A DNA stretch of 64,000 bases from Gemmiger sp. An120 (GCF_002160955.1 NZ_NFLN01000012.1:30659-94658), one strand, 5' to 3'; counted from the first letter of the stretch, positions 28,864 through 37,483 are shown. The notes: generated from the sequence alone by a model not told the origin. Numbers and translations are program-made.

Positions 28864-28928
28864 TCCTATTTCCCCTCTCCGCGCGTCTGGGCCCACAAGA
28901 TGCCGCGGAACCCCTTATCACAGAAAAA

Positions 28929-28956
28929 CGGCCGCACCCGAATGGGTGCGGCCGTT
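28929..28956. terminator. Bidirectional terminator between IIBC and glgA
   Basis: A 12-bp perfect stem (ACGGCCGCACCC and complement, GAAT loop) with a T tract best on the - strand, so it ends the glgA transcript and likely the PTS operon. Confidence 0.85.
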
Positions 28957-28970
28957 CTGCGTTGTTCGGA

Positions 28971-30923
28971 TTACCAGGGCGTCAGCTCCAGGTACAGGTC
29001 CTTGTACTGACGGGCGGAATTTTCCCAGGAAACATCCTTGGCCATATCCCGCTGCACCACCTCGTCCCAGTGGTACCGGCTGGTGAAATACTCGGTCTTG
29101 GCCCGGTTGATCGCGTCCAGCAGCAGGCCCGCGTCGTACCGGTCAAAGGTGAAGCCGTTGCCCGCGCCGTTGAACACGTTGTAGGGCTCCACGGTGTCTT
29201 TCAGGCCGCCGGTCTCCCGCACGATGGGCAGGGTGCCGTAGTGCATGGCGTTCAGCTGGGTCAGGCCGCAGGGCTCAAACCGGCTGGGCACCAGCAGTGC
29301 GTCCGCGCCCGCGTAGATGCGGTGGGCCCGGGCCTCGTCGTACTGGATGCAGGCGCTGAACATCCCCTTGCAGGCGTTCTCGTAGTAGCGGAAGGTATCC
29401 TCATACTCCTTGTCGCCGGTGCCCAGCACCACCACCTGGGTGTTGCCGTCCATCACCTGGGGGATCACGGCGCTGACCAGATCCAGGCCTTTCTGGTCGG
29501 TCAGGCGGGAGATCAGGCCGATTACAAACTTGCCCTCGTCCTGCACAAGGCCCAGTTCCTGCTGCAGGGCCCGCTTGTTCTCGGGCTTGTGCTGCAGCAC
29601 GTTGGTAATGTCGTAGTTCACCGCCAGCGACGGGTCGGTGGCCGGATTCCACATGCCGTAGTCGATGCCGTTCACGATGCCCCGCAGCTTGTAGCTGTGG
29701 TAGCGCAGGTGATCCTGCAGCTTTTCGCCGTACTCGGCGGTTTGGATCTCCCAGGCGTAGGTGTTGCTCACGGTGGTGATCCGGTCCGCATAGGCCAGGC
29801 CGCCCTTGAGCATGTTGGCGTTCACATAGTCCTGCTTGAGGGCGCCCATCTCGAACACCTCATCCGGCAGGCCGGTCCAGTAGCGGATGGTGGGGATGTT
29901 GTAGATACCCTGGAACCGCAGGTTGTGGATGGTCAGCACCGACTTGGCCCGCCCCACCGGCGAATCCTTGAACAGGGTGCGCAGATACACCGGCACCAGC
30001 GCCGCCTGCCAGTCGTGGCAGTGCACGATGTCCGGGATCCAGTTCATATAGTTCAGCGCCGCCAGCGCCGCCTTGCTGAAGTAGCAGTACTTGGGGATGT
30101 CGTCCACCAGGCCGATGTAGGGATTGCCCGCGGAGAAGAACTCCTGGTTGTCGATGAAGTCATAGACCACACCGTCCCAGACATACTCCATGATGCCCAC
30201 ATAGTAGCTGCGGCCGGTCTGGCCCAGATCCATGTAGAACTCGCCCCGGTAGACCATCTTGTCCTGGTACTTCTGGGGGATGCAGGCGTACCGGGGCAGG
30301 ATCACCCGCACGTCGCAGTTCTGCTGCGCCAGCACCCGGGGCAGCGCGTACATCACGTCGCCCAGACCGCCGGTCTTGACAAAGGGATGGCACTCGGAAC
30401 CGATAAAGGCCACGCTGCGCCGGGGCGAGGTGTACACCGGCTGCGCGGGCGCGCTCTCCACCGGCTGGACGGGCTGCTCGGTCTTGGGTTCTTCCACCTG
30501 GGGCGCGGGCTGCTCCGCCACCGTTTTTTCCGCCTTGGGGGCCGCCTTCTTCGCCGCGGGTTTCTTGGCCGCAGGCTTCTTCGCCGCCGGCTTGGCCGCC
30601 GGTTTCGCCTTCTTGGCGGCGGGTTCTTCCTTCTTCACAGCAGGCTCCGCCGCCTTGGCAGCGGGCGCCTCTTTCTTCACGGCGGGCTCCGCCGCCTTGG
30701 CTGTGGGCGCCTCTTTCTTCACGGCAGGCTCCGCCTTCTTGGCGGCGGGCTCTTCCTTCTTCGCGGCGGGCTCCGCCTTCTTGGCCACGGGCTCCTCTTT
30801 TTTCACGGCGGGCTCCGCTTTCTTAGCAGCGGGCTCCTCTTTTTTCACGGCGGGTGCGGGCTTGGTCTGCTCCGCCGTCACCGCCGCGGCAGGCTTTTTC
30901 GTAGACGCTTTTTTCTTTGCCAC
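28971..30923 (-). CDS. glgA: Glycogen synthase with long Lys/Ala/Pro/Glu-rich N-terminal tail
   Basis: A 650-aa protein. Residues from about 170 to the end are a normal GT5 glycogen synthase (SVAFIGSECHPFVKTGGLGDV with the ADP-glucose-binding KTGGL, HCHDWQA, SRFEPCGLTQLNAM, RETGGLKDT). It builds alpha-1,4-glucan from ADP-glucose. The first 168 residues are a low-complexity extension rich in Lys, Ala, Pro and Glu that includes six in-register 14-residue repeats. The start is a GTG at 30923 with AAAGGAAG spaced eight bases; the open frame continues upstream without a site. No other glg genes are adjacent. Confidence 0.9.
   Translation of the reverse strand: MAKKKASTKKPAAAVTAEQTKPAPAVKKEEPAAKKAEPAVKKEEPVAKKAEPAAKKEEPAAKKAEPAVKKEAPTAKAAEPAVKKEAPAAKAAEPAVKKEEPAAKKAKPAAKPAAKKPAAKKPAAKKAAPKAEKTVAEQPAPQVEEPKTEQPVQPVESAPAQPVYTSPRRSVAFIGSECHPFVKTGGLGDVMYALPRVLAQQNCDVRVILPRYACIPQKYQDKMVYRGEFYMDLGQTGRSYYVGIMEYVWDGVVYDFIDNQEFFSAGNPYIGLVDDIPKYCYFSKAALAALNYMNWIPDIVHCHDWQAALVPVYLRTLFKDSPVGRAKSVLTIHNLRFQGIYNIPTIRYWTGLPDEVFEMGALKQDYVNANMLKGGLAYADRITTVSNTYAWEIQTAEYGEKLQDHLRYHSYKLRGIVNGIDYGMWNPATDPSLAVNYDITNVLQHKPENKRALQQELGLVQDEGKFVIGLISRLTDQKGLDLVSAVIPQVMDGNTQVVVLGTGDKEYEDTFRYYENACKGMFSACIQYDEARAHRIYAGADALLVPSRFEPCGLTQLNAMHYGTLPIVRETGGLKDTVEPYNVFNGAGNGFTFDRYDAGLLLDAINRAKTEYFTSRYHWDEVVQRDMAKDVSWENSARQYKDLYLELTPW
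30600..30851 (-). repeat. Six tandem 42-bp repeats coding the GlgA tail
   Basis: Residues 25-108 of the glycogen synthase are six consecutive units of the form AVKKEEPAAKKAEP. Units 4 and 5 have Ala at two Glu/Lys positions, unit 6 ends KAKP. The DNA is correspondingly tandemly repeated, so unit number could vary between strains. Confidence 0.85.
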
Positions 30924-31148
30924 AACAACGCTTCCTTTCACATCGTAATCTGCCGATATCTCCAGGCTGCGAGCCGCCCGCAGGATCCTCCTCCACTTCC
31001 CTTTCCCCTGCCTTGCCGCAGGGGGCGGACGGCCCCACGGCCCCGTTTTCGGGGCTCTATAAAACACGTTATCATATTCCCACCCAAAATGCAATTCTCC
31101 GGGTCGCATTTCTCCATCTGGTGTCATAAATCGCCCGTATACGACGGG

Positions 31149-31178
31149 CAGCCCGCCGTTCGGTTGAACGGCGGGCTG
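31149..31178 (-). terminator. Hairpin at the end of the ABC exporter operon
   Basis: A perfect 13-bp stem (CAGCCCGCCGTTC with its complement and a GGTT loop) nine bases after the exporter stop codon. It lacks a strong T tract on the - strand, so termination may be partial. Confidence 0.65.
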
Positions 31179-31186
31179 TCTGCGTC

Positions 31187-33004
31187 TTACATGCTCTGTA
31201 TCCGCTCCTGTTCAAACTGGCGGCGGTACAGGTCCCGGTAATAGCCTTTCTGGCGGATCAGTTCGTCGTGGGTGCCCTGCTCCACGATGGCGCCGTCCCG
31301 CACCACCAGGATCAGGTCGGCGCGGCGGATGGTGGACAGCCGGTGGGCGATCAGGAACGAGGTACGCCCCTTGAGCAGCAGCTCGGTGGCGTCCTGGATC
31401 AGCCGCTCGGTCTTGGTGTCGATGGAGCTGGTGGCCTCGTCCAGCACAAAGATGCGGGGATCGGCCAGCACGGCCCGGGCAAAGCTGATCAACTGCTTTT
31501 CCCCGGTGGACAGCCGGTCGCCGCCCTCGCCCACGTCGCTCTGGTAGCCCTTTTCCAGCTTCATGGCCACCTGGTCGGCGGACACTGCCCGGGCCGCCGC
31601 CATGACCTCCTCGTCGGTGGCGTCCAGCCGGCCGTAGCGGATGTTCTCCATCACGGTGCCGCTGAACAGATGGGGGCTTTGCAGCACATAGCCGATATGG
31701 CTGTGCAGCCACAGCTGGCTGCGTTCCCGGTAGTCCCGCCCGTCGATCAGCACCTGCCCGGCGGTGGGTTCAAAGAAGCGGCAGGCCAGGTTGACCAGGG
31801 TGCTCTTGCCCGCGCCGGTCTCACCCACAATGGCGATGGTGGACCCGGCGGGGATCTTCAGATTGAAGTGGCTCAGCACGTCCTCGTTGCCGTCCGGGTA
31901 TCGGAAGGACACATCCCGGAACTCGATGTCGCCCCGGATAGGCTCCCAGTTTTCCCGCTTGGGGGCAAAGACGGTGCCGTATTTTTCCACCACTTCGGGG
32001 GTGTCGGTGATGAGCGGCTGCTGTTCCAGCAGACCCATCACCCGCTCGATGTTCGCTTGCAAAGACAGGATGTCCGCAATGTTGCGGGCGATCTGCTGAA
32101 TCGGCTCAAAGATGCCCACCGCGTAGGAGGTAAAGGCCGACAGGGTGCCAATGAGCAGCAGGCCGTCCAGCGCCAGGGCGCCGCCCCGGGCCAGCACGAT
32201 GGCGGTGGTCAGGGAGCTGAAGAACATCACCAGCGGGATGTACACGGCGGACAGCCTCGCCGCCCGCACCGAGGACAGCCGCATATCCTGGGTGACCGTC
32301 TCAAACTCCCGGCTGTTCTGCTCCTCGATGACCAGGGTCTTGGAGGTGCGCGCCCCCATGATGCCCTCGTTGTAGGCGCTGGTAATGCGGGAGTTCATCT
32401 TGCGCACCCGGCGGTTCCAGCGCAGGATCTTGTCCTGGAACCAGGCGGTGAGCAGCGAGATGACCGGCACGATCAGGATGACCGCCGCCGCCAGCCCGGG
32501 GTTGAGCAGGAACATCATCACGAACACCCCCAGCACATAGAACAGCGCCCACAGGATGTCGATGGAGTTCCAGGCGATCATGCCGGCGATGCGGTTGGTG
32601 TCGCTCATGATGCGGCTGAGCAGATACCCCACCGGCGTGACATTATAATAGGACAGGGACAGGGTTTGCAGATGCACAAAGCAGGCCCGCTTCATGTCCC
32701 GGCCCACCTGCATCTCGATGCGCATGCTGCGCCGGGTAAACAGGATGACCGCCAGCGCCTGCGCCCCGATCACCACGCCGTAGAACAGCGCGAACCAGGG
32801 CAGCCCGGCGGTATCCCCCGTTTCGATGAATTCGTTGATGGCATACCGCTGGAACAGCGGCAGCGCGATATCCACGATTGCCACCAGCAGGTTCAGGGCG
32901 ATCACCGCCCCGATCAGCCCCCGGTAGGGTTTCAGAAAAGGCAGCAGCTTTTTCCAGGAGCGGATATCAAAGGATTTTGTGTATTCCTGTTCATCAAACC
33001 CCAT
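31187..33004 (-). CDS. Heterodimeric ABC exporter subunit with altered signature (BmrD/TM288-like)
   Basis: A 605-aa half-transporter: six membrane helices (residues about 20-310) and a nucleotide-binding domain. Walker A GETGAGKST is at about residue 393. The ABC signature is LSTGEKQ (about 498) instead of LSGGQ, while the Walker B ends in the normal catalytic Glu (VLDEATSS). In heterodimeric exporters one subunit has a deviant signature and the other a non-catalytic Walker B, as seen in its neighbour. Expected to export drugs or amphiphiles. Its start overlaps the end of the upstream subunit gene by 11 bases. Confidence 0.9.
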   Translation of the reverse strand: MGFDEQEYTKSFDIRSWKKLLPFLKPYRGLIGAVIALNLLVAIVDIALPLFQRYAINEFIETGDTAGLPWFALFYGVVIGAQALAVILFTRRSMRIEMQVGRDMKRACFVHLQTLSLSYYNVTPVGYLLSRIMSDTNRIAGMIAWNSIDILWALFYVLGVFVMMFLLNPGLAAAVILIVPVISLLTAWFQDKILRWNRRVRKMNSRITSAYNEGIMGARTSKTLVIEEQNSREFETVTQDMRLSSVRAARLSAVYIPLVMFFSSLTTAIVLARGGALALDGLLLIGTLSAFTSYAVGIFEPIQQIARNIADILSLQANIERVMGLLEQQPLITDTPEVVEKYGTVFAPKRENWEPIRGDIEFRDVSFRYPDGNEDVLSHFNLKIPAGSTIAIVGETGAGKSTLVNLACRFFEPTAGQVLIDGRDYRERSQLWLHSHIGYVLQSPHLFSGTVMENIRYGRLDATDEEVMAAARAVSADQVAMKLEKGYQSDVGEGGDRLSTGEKQLISFARAVLADPRIFVLDEATSSIDTKTERLIQDATELLLKGRTSFLIAHRLSTIRRADLILVVRDGAIVEQGTHDELIRQKGYYRDLYRRQFEQERIQSM

Positions 33005-34823
33005 GGGTCTCGCCTCCTTCCTCCCCGAACAGCAGATCCCGGTCCTCGCCGGTCATCTGCAGGTCGTAGATTTCCCGGTACAGGCCCCGGCGCGCCATCA
33101 GTTCCTCGTGGCTGCCGATCTCGGCCACCCGGCCGTCCTGCAGCACCAGGATGCAGTCCGCCTGCATCAGGGTGGTGATGCGGTGGGAGATCAGCACCAC
33201 CGTGGCCGAGCCCTTCGCCTTGTGCAGCGAAGCGCGTATCTCCGCGTCGGTCTCCGCGTCCACGGCGGAGAGGGAGTCGTCAAAAATCAGGATAGGCGCG
33301 TCCTGCATCAGGGTGCGGGCGATGGCCACCCGCTGTTTCTGCCCGCCGGACAGGGTCACACCCCGCTCGCCCACGATGGTGTCGTAGCCGTCGGCAAATT
33401 CCCGGATGGCCTCGTCCACATGGGCCGTGCCCGCGTGGCGGCGCACCTCCTCCAGCGCCGCGCCCGGGCGCACGGCGGCGATGTTTTCCCGGATACTGCG
33501 GGAGAACAAAAACGGCTCCTGCAATACGATGCCGATGTTCCGCCGCAGCCAGGGGCGGCTGATGCGTTCAATGTCCACCCCGCCAATGGTGATATGGCCG
33601 CTGTCCGGCGGCAGGTCGTAGAGCCGGTCCAGCAGATGCATCAGGGTGGACTTGCCGCTGCCGGTGGCCCCCAGCACCGCGAAGGTCTTGCCGGCGGGGA
33701 TGGTGAAGCTCACGTCCCGCAGCACCGGCTGTTCGCCATAGGCAAAGGAGACGTGGTCGAACACGATGTCCTTGTCCATGGGCGGGGTCTCGGCGTCGGC
33801 GGGGTCGGATTCCGGCTCGGAGTCCAGGATGTAGGCCAGCCGCTCGATGGAGACGCCCGCCTTGCTCATCTCGGACAAAATGCGGCCCAGGCCGCGCACC
33901 GGCCAGATCAGCGACTGGTTGTAGGACACAAAGGCCAGGAATTCGCCCAGGGTGATGGCCCCGTCCACCGTCTGCAGTACGCCCACCGAGATGACGGTCA
34001 GGATCTGCAGACCGGTGATCAGGTCGCCCGCACCCCAGTAGGCGCTGAGCAGCCGCCCCAGCCGGATCCACAGGGCGGAAAACCGCTCGTTCTTTTCATC
34101 GAACCGCTGCACCTCAAAGGCCTCCCGGCCAAAGGCCCGCACCACCCGCACACCGGTCAGGTTCTCCTGCACCGTGGCGGACAGTTCACCCTCGGCCTCG
34201 TCCGCGGTCAGGAACCGCTGGGCAATGCGGGAGTAGAAGAAGCCGGAGTACAGCAGGATGATGGGCAGAAAGGCCACCGCGATCAGGGTCATGCGCAGGT
34301 TCATGGAAAGCATCACCACCAGCGAGAAGCCCACCAGAAAGACGATGCGGCATACCTCCAGCAGCTGGTTGGTGACAAAGTTGCGCACCACCTCCACGTC
34401 GGAGGTGCAGCGCTGGATGATCTCGCCGGTGCTGTTGCGCACATGCCAGGCGTAGGGCAGCCGCTGGATATGGCGGTACAGCGCGTCCCGCAGCGATTTG
34501 ACAAAGTTTTCCGAGGCTTTTGCGGTGCCCATGCGGCTGCCGTAGGTGCACAGACCGGACAGCACCGCCACCACCAGCAGAAAGCCCGCCGCCGCCAGCA
34601 GCTGGGTCATGGGCGCGGCCGCCAGCAGCGCCCCCGGCGCCAGCGCGGTGACCACCTTCGGAAAGGGTTCCCCGCCCAGGATGGAGTCCACCGCCACCCG
34701 CACCACCTGCGGCGTGAGCGACGAGAACACCGTGTTCCCCATGGAGAACACCAGCGTAAGCGCAAAGATCCAGAGATACGGCCGCACAAACCGCCAGATC
34801 AGCGCTCGTTTTGACTGTTTCAA
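32994..34823 (-). CDS. Heterodimeric ABC exporter subunit with Walker B Asp (BmrC/TM287-like)
   Basis: A 609-aa half-transporter. Walker A is GATGSGKST (about residue 384), the signature is canonical LSGGQKQR (about 490), but the Walker B ends IFDDSLSAVD, so the catalytic Glu is Asp, making one of the two ATP sites of the dimer degenerate. With the downstream subunit it forms a BmrCD/LmrCD/TM287-288-like complex. The start chosen is TTG at 34823, with AAGGAGG seven bases upstream; the ATG at 34844 lies before the binding site. Preceded by a leader peptide gene and an attenuator hairpin. Confidence 0.9.
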   Translation of the reverse strand: MKQSKRALIWRFVRPYLWIFALTLVFSMGNTVFSSLTPQVVRVAVDSILGGEPFPKVVTALAPGALLAAAPMTQLLAAAGFLLVVAVLSGLCTYGSRMGTAKASENFVKSLRDALYRHIQRLPYAWHVRNSTGEIIQRCTSDVEVVRNFVTNQLLEVCRIVFLVGFSLVVMLSMNLRMTLIAVAFLPIILLYSGFFYSRIAQRFLTADEAEGELSATVQENLTGVRVVRAFGREAFEVQRFDEKNERFSALWIRLGRLLSAYWGAGDLITGLQILTVISVGVLQTVDGAITLGEFLAFVSYNQSLIWPVRGLGRILSEMSKAGVSIERLAYILDSEPESDPADAETPPMDKDIVFDHVSFAYGEQPVLRDVSFTIPAGKTFAVLGATGSGKSTLMHLLDRLYDLPPDSGHITIGGVDIERISRPWLRRNIGIVLQEPFLFSRSIRENIAAVRPGAALEEVRRHAGTAHVDEAIREFADGYDTIVGERGVTLSGGQKQRVAIARTLMQDAPILIFDDSLSAVDAETDAEIRASLHKAKGSATVVLISHRITTLMQADCILVLQDGRVAEIGSHEELMARRGLYREIYDLQMTGEDRDLLFGEEGGETHGV

Positions 34824-34845
34824 GCAATTCCCTCCTTTTACCAAA

Positions 34846-34878
34846 CAAAAAACGCCCCCGGCACAAAGCCGGGGGCGT
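34846..34878 (-). terminator. Attenuator terminator ahead of the ABC exporter genes
   Basis: A perfect 11-bp GC stem (ACGCCCCCGGC and complement, 5-base loop) followed on the - strand by six T. It lies between the leader peptide and the exporter, so unmodified transcripts would stop before the exporter genes. Confidence 0.85.
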
Positions 34879-34904
34879 GAAATGACCGCGCAAAAGCCTG
34901 CCGG

Positions 34905-34988
34905 TTACACCGGGCAGGGCGGGAGTGCGGACAAAGTTTCCCAACGGCTCGCCATTCTTTTCCGATCGTTGTACCGCATATTGGTCAT
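34905..34988 (-). CDS. Leader peptide of the ABC exporter operon
   Basis: A 27-residue reading frame (MTNMRYNDRKRMASRWETL plus SALPPCPV) with a strong AAAGGAGG site eight bases before the ATG and a good promoter in front. Its stop lies inside a small hairpin (34897-34918, CCTGCC(C)GG/CCGGCAGG), and the attenuator starts 27 bases later. The layout is that of ribosome-mediated attenuation: a ribosome slowed on this peptide by an antibiotic could alter RNA folding and let transcription into the exporter. The same logic is known for bmrB-bmrCD in Bacillus subtilis; this peptide is shorter and not obviously similar. Confidence 0.7.
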   Translation of the reverse strand: MTNMRYNDRKRMASRWETLSALPPCPV

Positions 34989-35016
34989 ACTGTCCGCCTC
35001 CTTTCTGATTGGCATA

Positions 35017-35067
35017 TTGCCAGTATACTGCAAGGTTCACTATACCTTGTCCGGTTCCGGTTGTCAA
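35017..35067 (-). promoter_or_regulatory. Promoter of the leader peptide with palindromic operator
   Basis: TTGACA (35062-35067) and TATAGT (35039-35044) are spaced by exactly 17 bases, close to consensus. At the expected transcription start lies the perfect 10-bp palindrome CAGTATACTG (35021-35030) with flanks TTGC and CAA, a possible repressor site. Confidence 0.75.
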
Positions 35068-35158
35068 GAGAATCGCATCTGCCCCGCCCGTTCGGCGGCG
35101 GTTTTCGTCGCTTTGCCGAATTCCCGCCGGGATTTTCTTGCAAAGTGACGGAAACAAA

Positions 35159-35191
35159 CGGGCGGCGGACCCGTAAAGAGCCCGCCGCCCG
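35159..35191 (-). terminator. Terminator-like hairpin after the split membrane gene
   Basis: A 10-bp perfect stem (CGGGCGGCGG/CCGCCGCCCG) with GTTTGTTT on the - strand, just after the stop of the following gene. Confidence 0.6.
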
Positions 35192-35196
35192 ACGTT

Positions 35197-35673
35197 TCAG
35201 GCGTGTAATTTTGTCCGTACCCAGCTGACGGCGCAGGCCGCCGCCAGCAGCAGGAGCGCCGCCCCCAGGGCCGCCTCCACCGTGTATACCATGCCGCTGA
35301 TCCAGGCAGCCTGCCTTTCCGCGGGGACAAGGGCCGGCACCAGCAGCACCGCGTAGACGGGTATCCAGGTGGCCAGCACCGCCAGCAGCCAGACGCCGGT
35401 GCGGACAACGCCGCCCAGCCGGCTTGCGTAAAAGCAGGCAACCAGCGGATTGCGGGGTCTGCGCGCCAGCAGTCAGAGGATCGCAAAGGGCAGCGCAAAG
35501 TACAAAAGATAGAAATACCGGTTCATCCAGCCGTTTGCCAGCCCGTCGGCGCCCCAGTGGCAGGCCGCGCGCAGCGGGAAAAAGAACAGCAGCACCACCT
35601 GCACGGCAAAATTTTCCGCCGTCACCAGGGTCAGCCGCCTGACCGGCCAGCCTTGTTCTGCAAACGCTTTCAT
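35197..35673 (-). pseudogene. Membrane protein gene interrupted by an in-frame UGA
   Basis: A single 158-codon frame encodes a hydrophobic protein with four membrane segments, broken after codon 66 (end ALPFAIL) by TGA at about 35473-35475; the frame continues directly with LLARRPRNPLVACF and three more segments to TAA. The N-terminal HWGADGLANGW resembles the conserved region of DUF1648/SdpI-type proteins. The natural residue at the stop was probably Trp (TGG to TGA). Recoding as selenocysteine has no support, since no nearby SECIS-like element is obvious. Best read as a recent nonsense mutation in an otherwise intact gene, or a sequencing error. Confidence 0.7.
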
Positions 35674-35740
35674 GGCACACCTCCCGGGCAGACGCTCTGC
35701 CCTGCTTTGTGCCCCATCATAGCCGCAAATTATGAATAAA

Positions 35741-36280
35741 TCATGAACTGGTTTCCTCGTCCCCGCACCGCAGTCCGGCTTTTTGAAGCAGCCGTATTTT
35801 GGCCGCCCGGATCGCCGCCGCCCGGCGGCTGGTCAGCAGCACCCCCACCATAAGCATCCCGAAGGCCAGCCCCATCCCGAAATCCGCGACCTGCCCGTAA
35901 GGGGCCGTGCGTTCCAGCCCCAGCGCCCCGATCACCAGCGCCGCGCCGAACCCCGCCAGCCCCGCCAGAAACAACCGGTGCATCCGGGCCAGCAGCCGGT
36001 TCCGTTCCCCGCCGCTGTATTCCGCCGCCGCCAGCAGATTCTCTTTTTCTTCCGGCTTCACCGTTCCACCCTTCCTTTCCCCGTTCAGCAACTCCCGGAT
36101 CTCCACATCGTAATAGTCCGCCAGTTCCACCAGCACCGCCAGATCCGGCAGGTTGTTTCCGTTCTCCCAGCGGGACACCGTCCTGCCGGACACACCGAAC
36201 CGCTCCGCCAGCTGTTCCTGGGTCAGCGCCCGTTCTTTCCGCAGCGTTTTCAGAAACGCCCCGATCCTCTGCTGGTCCAT
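35741..36280 (-). CDS. XRE-family regulator with membrane helices
   Basis: A 179-aa protein: a Cro/CI helix-turn-helix at residues about 8-60 ([23 protein letters not shown]), a charged linker, and two hydrophobic segments at about 103-125 and 130-150, so it may be membrane-tethered. The ATG at 36280 has AGGAGG upstream. It is divergent from the AT-rich island genes and next to the split membrane gene, which it may control. Confidence 0.85.
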   Translation of the reverse strand: MDQQRIGAFLKTLRKERALTQEQLAERFGVSGRTVSRWENGNNLPDLAVLVELADYYDVEIRELLNGERKGGTVKPEEKENLLAAAEYSGGERNRLLARMHRLFLAGLAGFGAALVIGALGLERTAPYGQVADFGMGLAFGMLMVGVLLTSRRAAAIRAAKIRLLQKAGLRCGDEETSS

Positions 36281-36302
36281 CTCACCGCCTCCTTCTGTGC
36301 CC

Positions 36303-36331
36303 AGTGTAGCAAATTCCCCTCCCCCAAACAA
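36303..36331 (-). promoter_or_regulatory. Promoter of the XRE regulator
   Basis: On the - strand TTGTTT (36326-36331) and TACACT (36303-36308) are spaced by 17 bases. Confidence 0.55.
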
Positions 36332-36448
36332 GGACACAACGCGCCAATCGCCGCGTTCTGCGGCCGGACATGCAGTGTCCGGCCGGCCTTTTCCGCCGCA
36401 GGCGAAAGAAAGTTTTTCCTATTGTCCCTTTCCGGGAGTATACTGAAA

Positions 36449-36583
36449 TTACAAACGAGGGACCTGTCCCAAATAGTATCTGACCATTTCATCGGAAGCC
36501 GATAAGCTGCCGCCCACCACAAAGGTCCACATCTCTTTCGGCCCCAGCGAAAAAATACCGGCGATCTCTCCGGTTCCATGATC
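36449..36583 (-). pseudogene. Start-less C-terminal coding fragment
   Basis: About 44 codons on the - strand (…GEIAGIFSLGPKEMWTFVVG… ending YYLGQVPRL and TAA) look protein-like by composition, but an upstream TAG closes the frame and no start with a binding site exists. It is probably the 3' remnant of a gene truncated when the island formed. The family is not recognised. Confidence 0.35.
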
Positions 36584-36608
36584 CTATCTTTAATCTGAGG
36601 AAGCGAAC

Positions 36609-36773
36609 ATGACAAAAAGAACTCTGCGCCTGATGATCTGCCTTATTTTAGTACTTGTTTCGGTGCTTTTCGCAATATATTGTGTAATCAACTCGGATCA
36701 GCGATTGTATTTGTCCGTCATCAGCGTAGCTGGAACAACCGCGATCCTTGTTCAGGAAATGCGCAGCAGATAA
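36609..36773 (+). CDS. Small membrane protein, 54 residues
   Basis: An ATG at 36609 preceded by GAGGAAG opens a 54-codon frame: MTKRTLRLMICLILVLVSV, then a second hydrophobic part (LYLSVISVAGTTAILVQ) and the end EMRSR. Two membrane segments are likely. It is AT-rich and followed 58 bases later by a strong terminator, supporting expression. No family recognised. Confidence 0.6.
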   Translation: MTKRTLRLMICLILVLVSVLFAIYCVINSDQRLYLSVISVAGTTAILVQEMRSR

Positions 36774-36830
36774 GCATACACATCACGTACCATTTCCGGG
36801 GGCCAAACCCGTCCCCTTTACAGACAAACA

Positions 36831-36864
36831 GAAAACCCGGTCAGCCAATGGCTGACCGGGTTTT
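36831..36864. terminator. Perfect 17-bp terminator hairpin
   Basis: GAAAACCCGGTCAGCCA and its complement with no spacer, T tract on the + strand; it ends the 54-aa gene and could also end the convergent DUF3795 gene. Confidence 0.8.
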
Positions 36865-37054
36865 CTGCATACGGGAATCCCGCTGGTGATGCGTCAGGAT
36901 AGCGGCGAACAAAATGATCCATAACGCCCACCTCATACCCGTTTATACTATATGACACCATATAGCGGCAGTCGTTCGTTCAAATTCTAAACAACCCCAA
37001 AACTGGATAAACACCCTTGCGATTGGGATAATGCCCTTTTCTGGCATTGCCTGC

Positions 37055-37447
37055 TCAACGGCTTGCCTTATCCATCTGTGCGCAATAGAGGCAGTAGTCC
37101 TGATGCACTGTCCGCAGCTTTCCGCATCGGCTGCATCTGTACCGCTCATTCTGCTGCCGGATAAATTCATCAAGGCCGTTTTCCTGAATGAACGCAAGAT
37201 TTTCCAGCATGCTCATGTGGTATTTTGTGCGATACCGTTTATCCAGCGCTTTCAGCCTGTTACAGGGATATTTTGCGCATTCAAAGCAAAAGGTTTTCTT
37301 GTTTTCGTATTTTCGGATGGAACAGTTCTGACAGGCTTTTCGTTCGCCTCCATGGCCGCAGCCACGGCAGGCAAGCCCCTTGCCCTGGTAGGCCTGGCTC
37401 AGGGCACAATTCATCCCGCAGGGCGCCACAAGTTGCTGCAAAGTCAT
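37055..37447 (-). CDS. DUF3795-type Cys-rich protein
   Basis: A 130-aa protein with the DUF3795 pattern: CGMNC at the start, then CRGC, CQNC, CFECAKYPC and a C-terminal CSRC…CLYC zinc-ribbon-like pair. Fourteen cysteines suggest two or more metal sites. Function unknown. It lies downstream of the nucleotidyltransferase module but separated by a terminator, so it is probably a separate unit. Confidence 0.75.
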   Translation of the reverse strand: MTLQQLVAPCGMNCALSQAYQGKGLACRGCGHGGERKACQNCSIRKYENKKTFCFECAKYPCNRLKALDKRYRTKYHMSMLENLAFIQENGLDEFIRQQNERYRCSRCGKLRTVHQDYCLYCAQMDKASR

Positions 37448-37483
37448 TTTCTTTTCTCCATAAGCATACTGTTTTCGGATGCA

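Larger units (their letters stand above)
36281..36608. other. Gene-poor gap with promoter, hairpin and gene debris
   Basis: These 328 bases hold the XRE promoter, a hairpin (36361-36383, GGCCGGACA/TGTCCGGCC), a -10-like TATACT (36439-36444) on the + strand, and a start-less coding fragment on the - strand described separately. Composition shifts here from GC-rich to AT-richer DNA. Confidence 0.5.

Noticed and set aside
35473..35475. Selenocysteine codon in the split membrane gene
   Set aside because: No SECIS-like hairpin follows the UGA and there is no redox motif around it.
36250..36615. 121-aa frame on the - strand covering the gap upstream of the XRE gene
   Set aside because: It overlaps the XRE promoter, has no ribosome binding site and no protein-like composition over most of its length.
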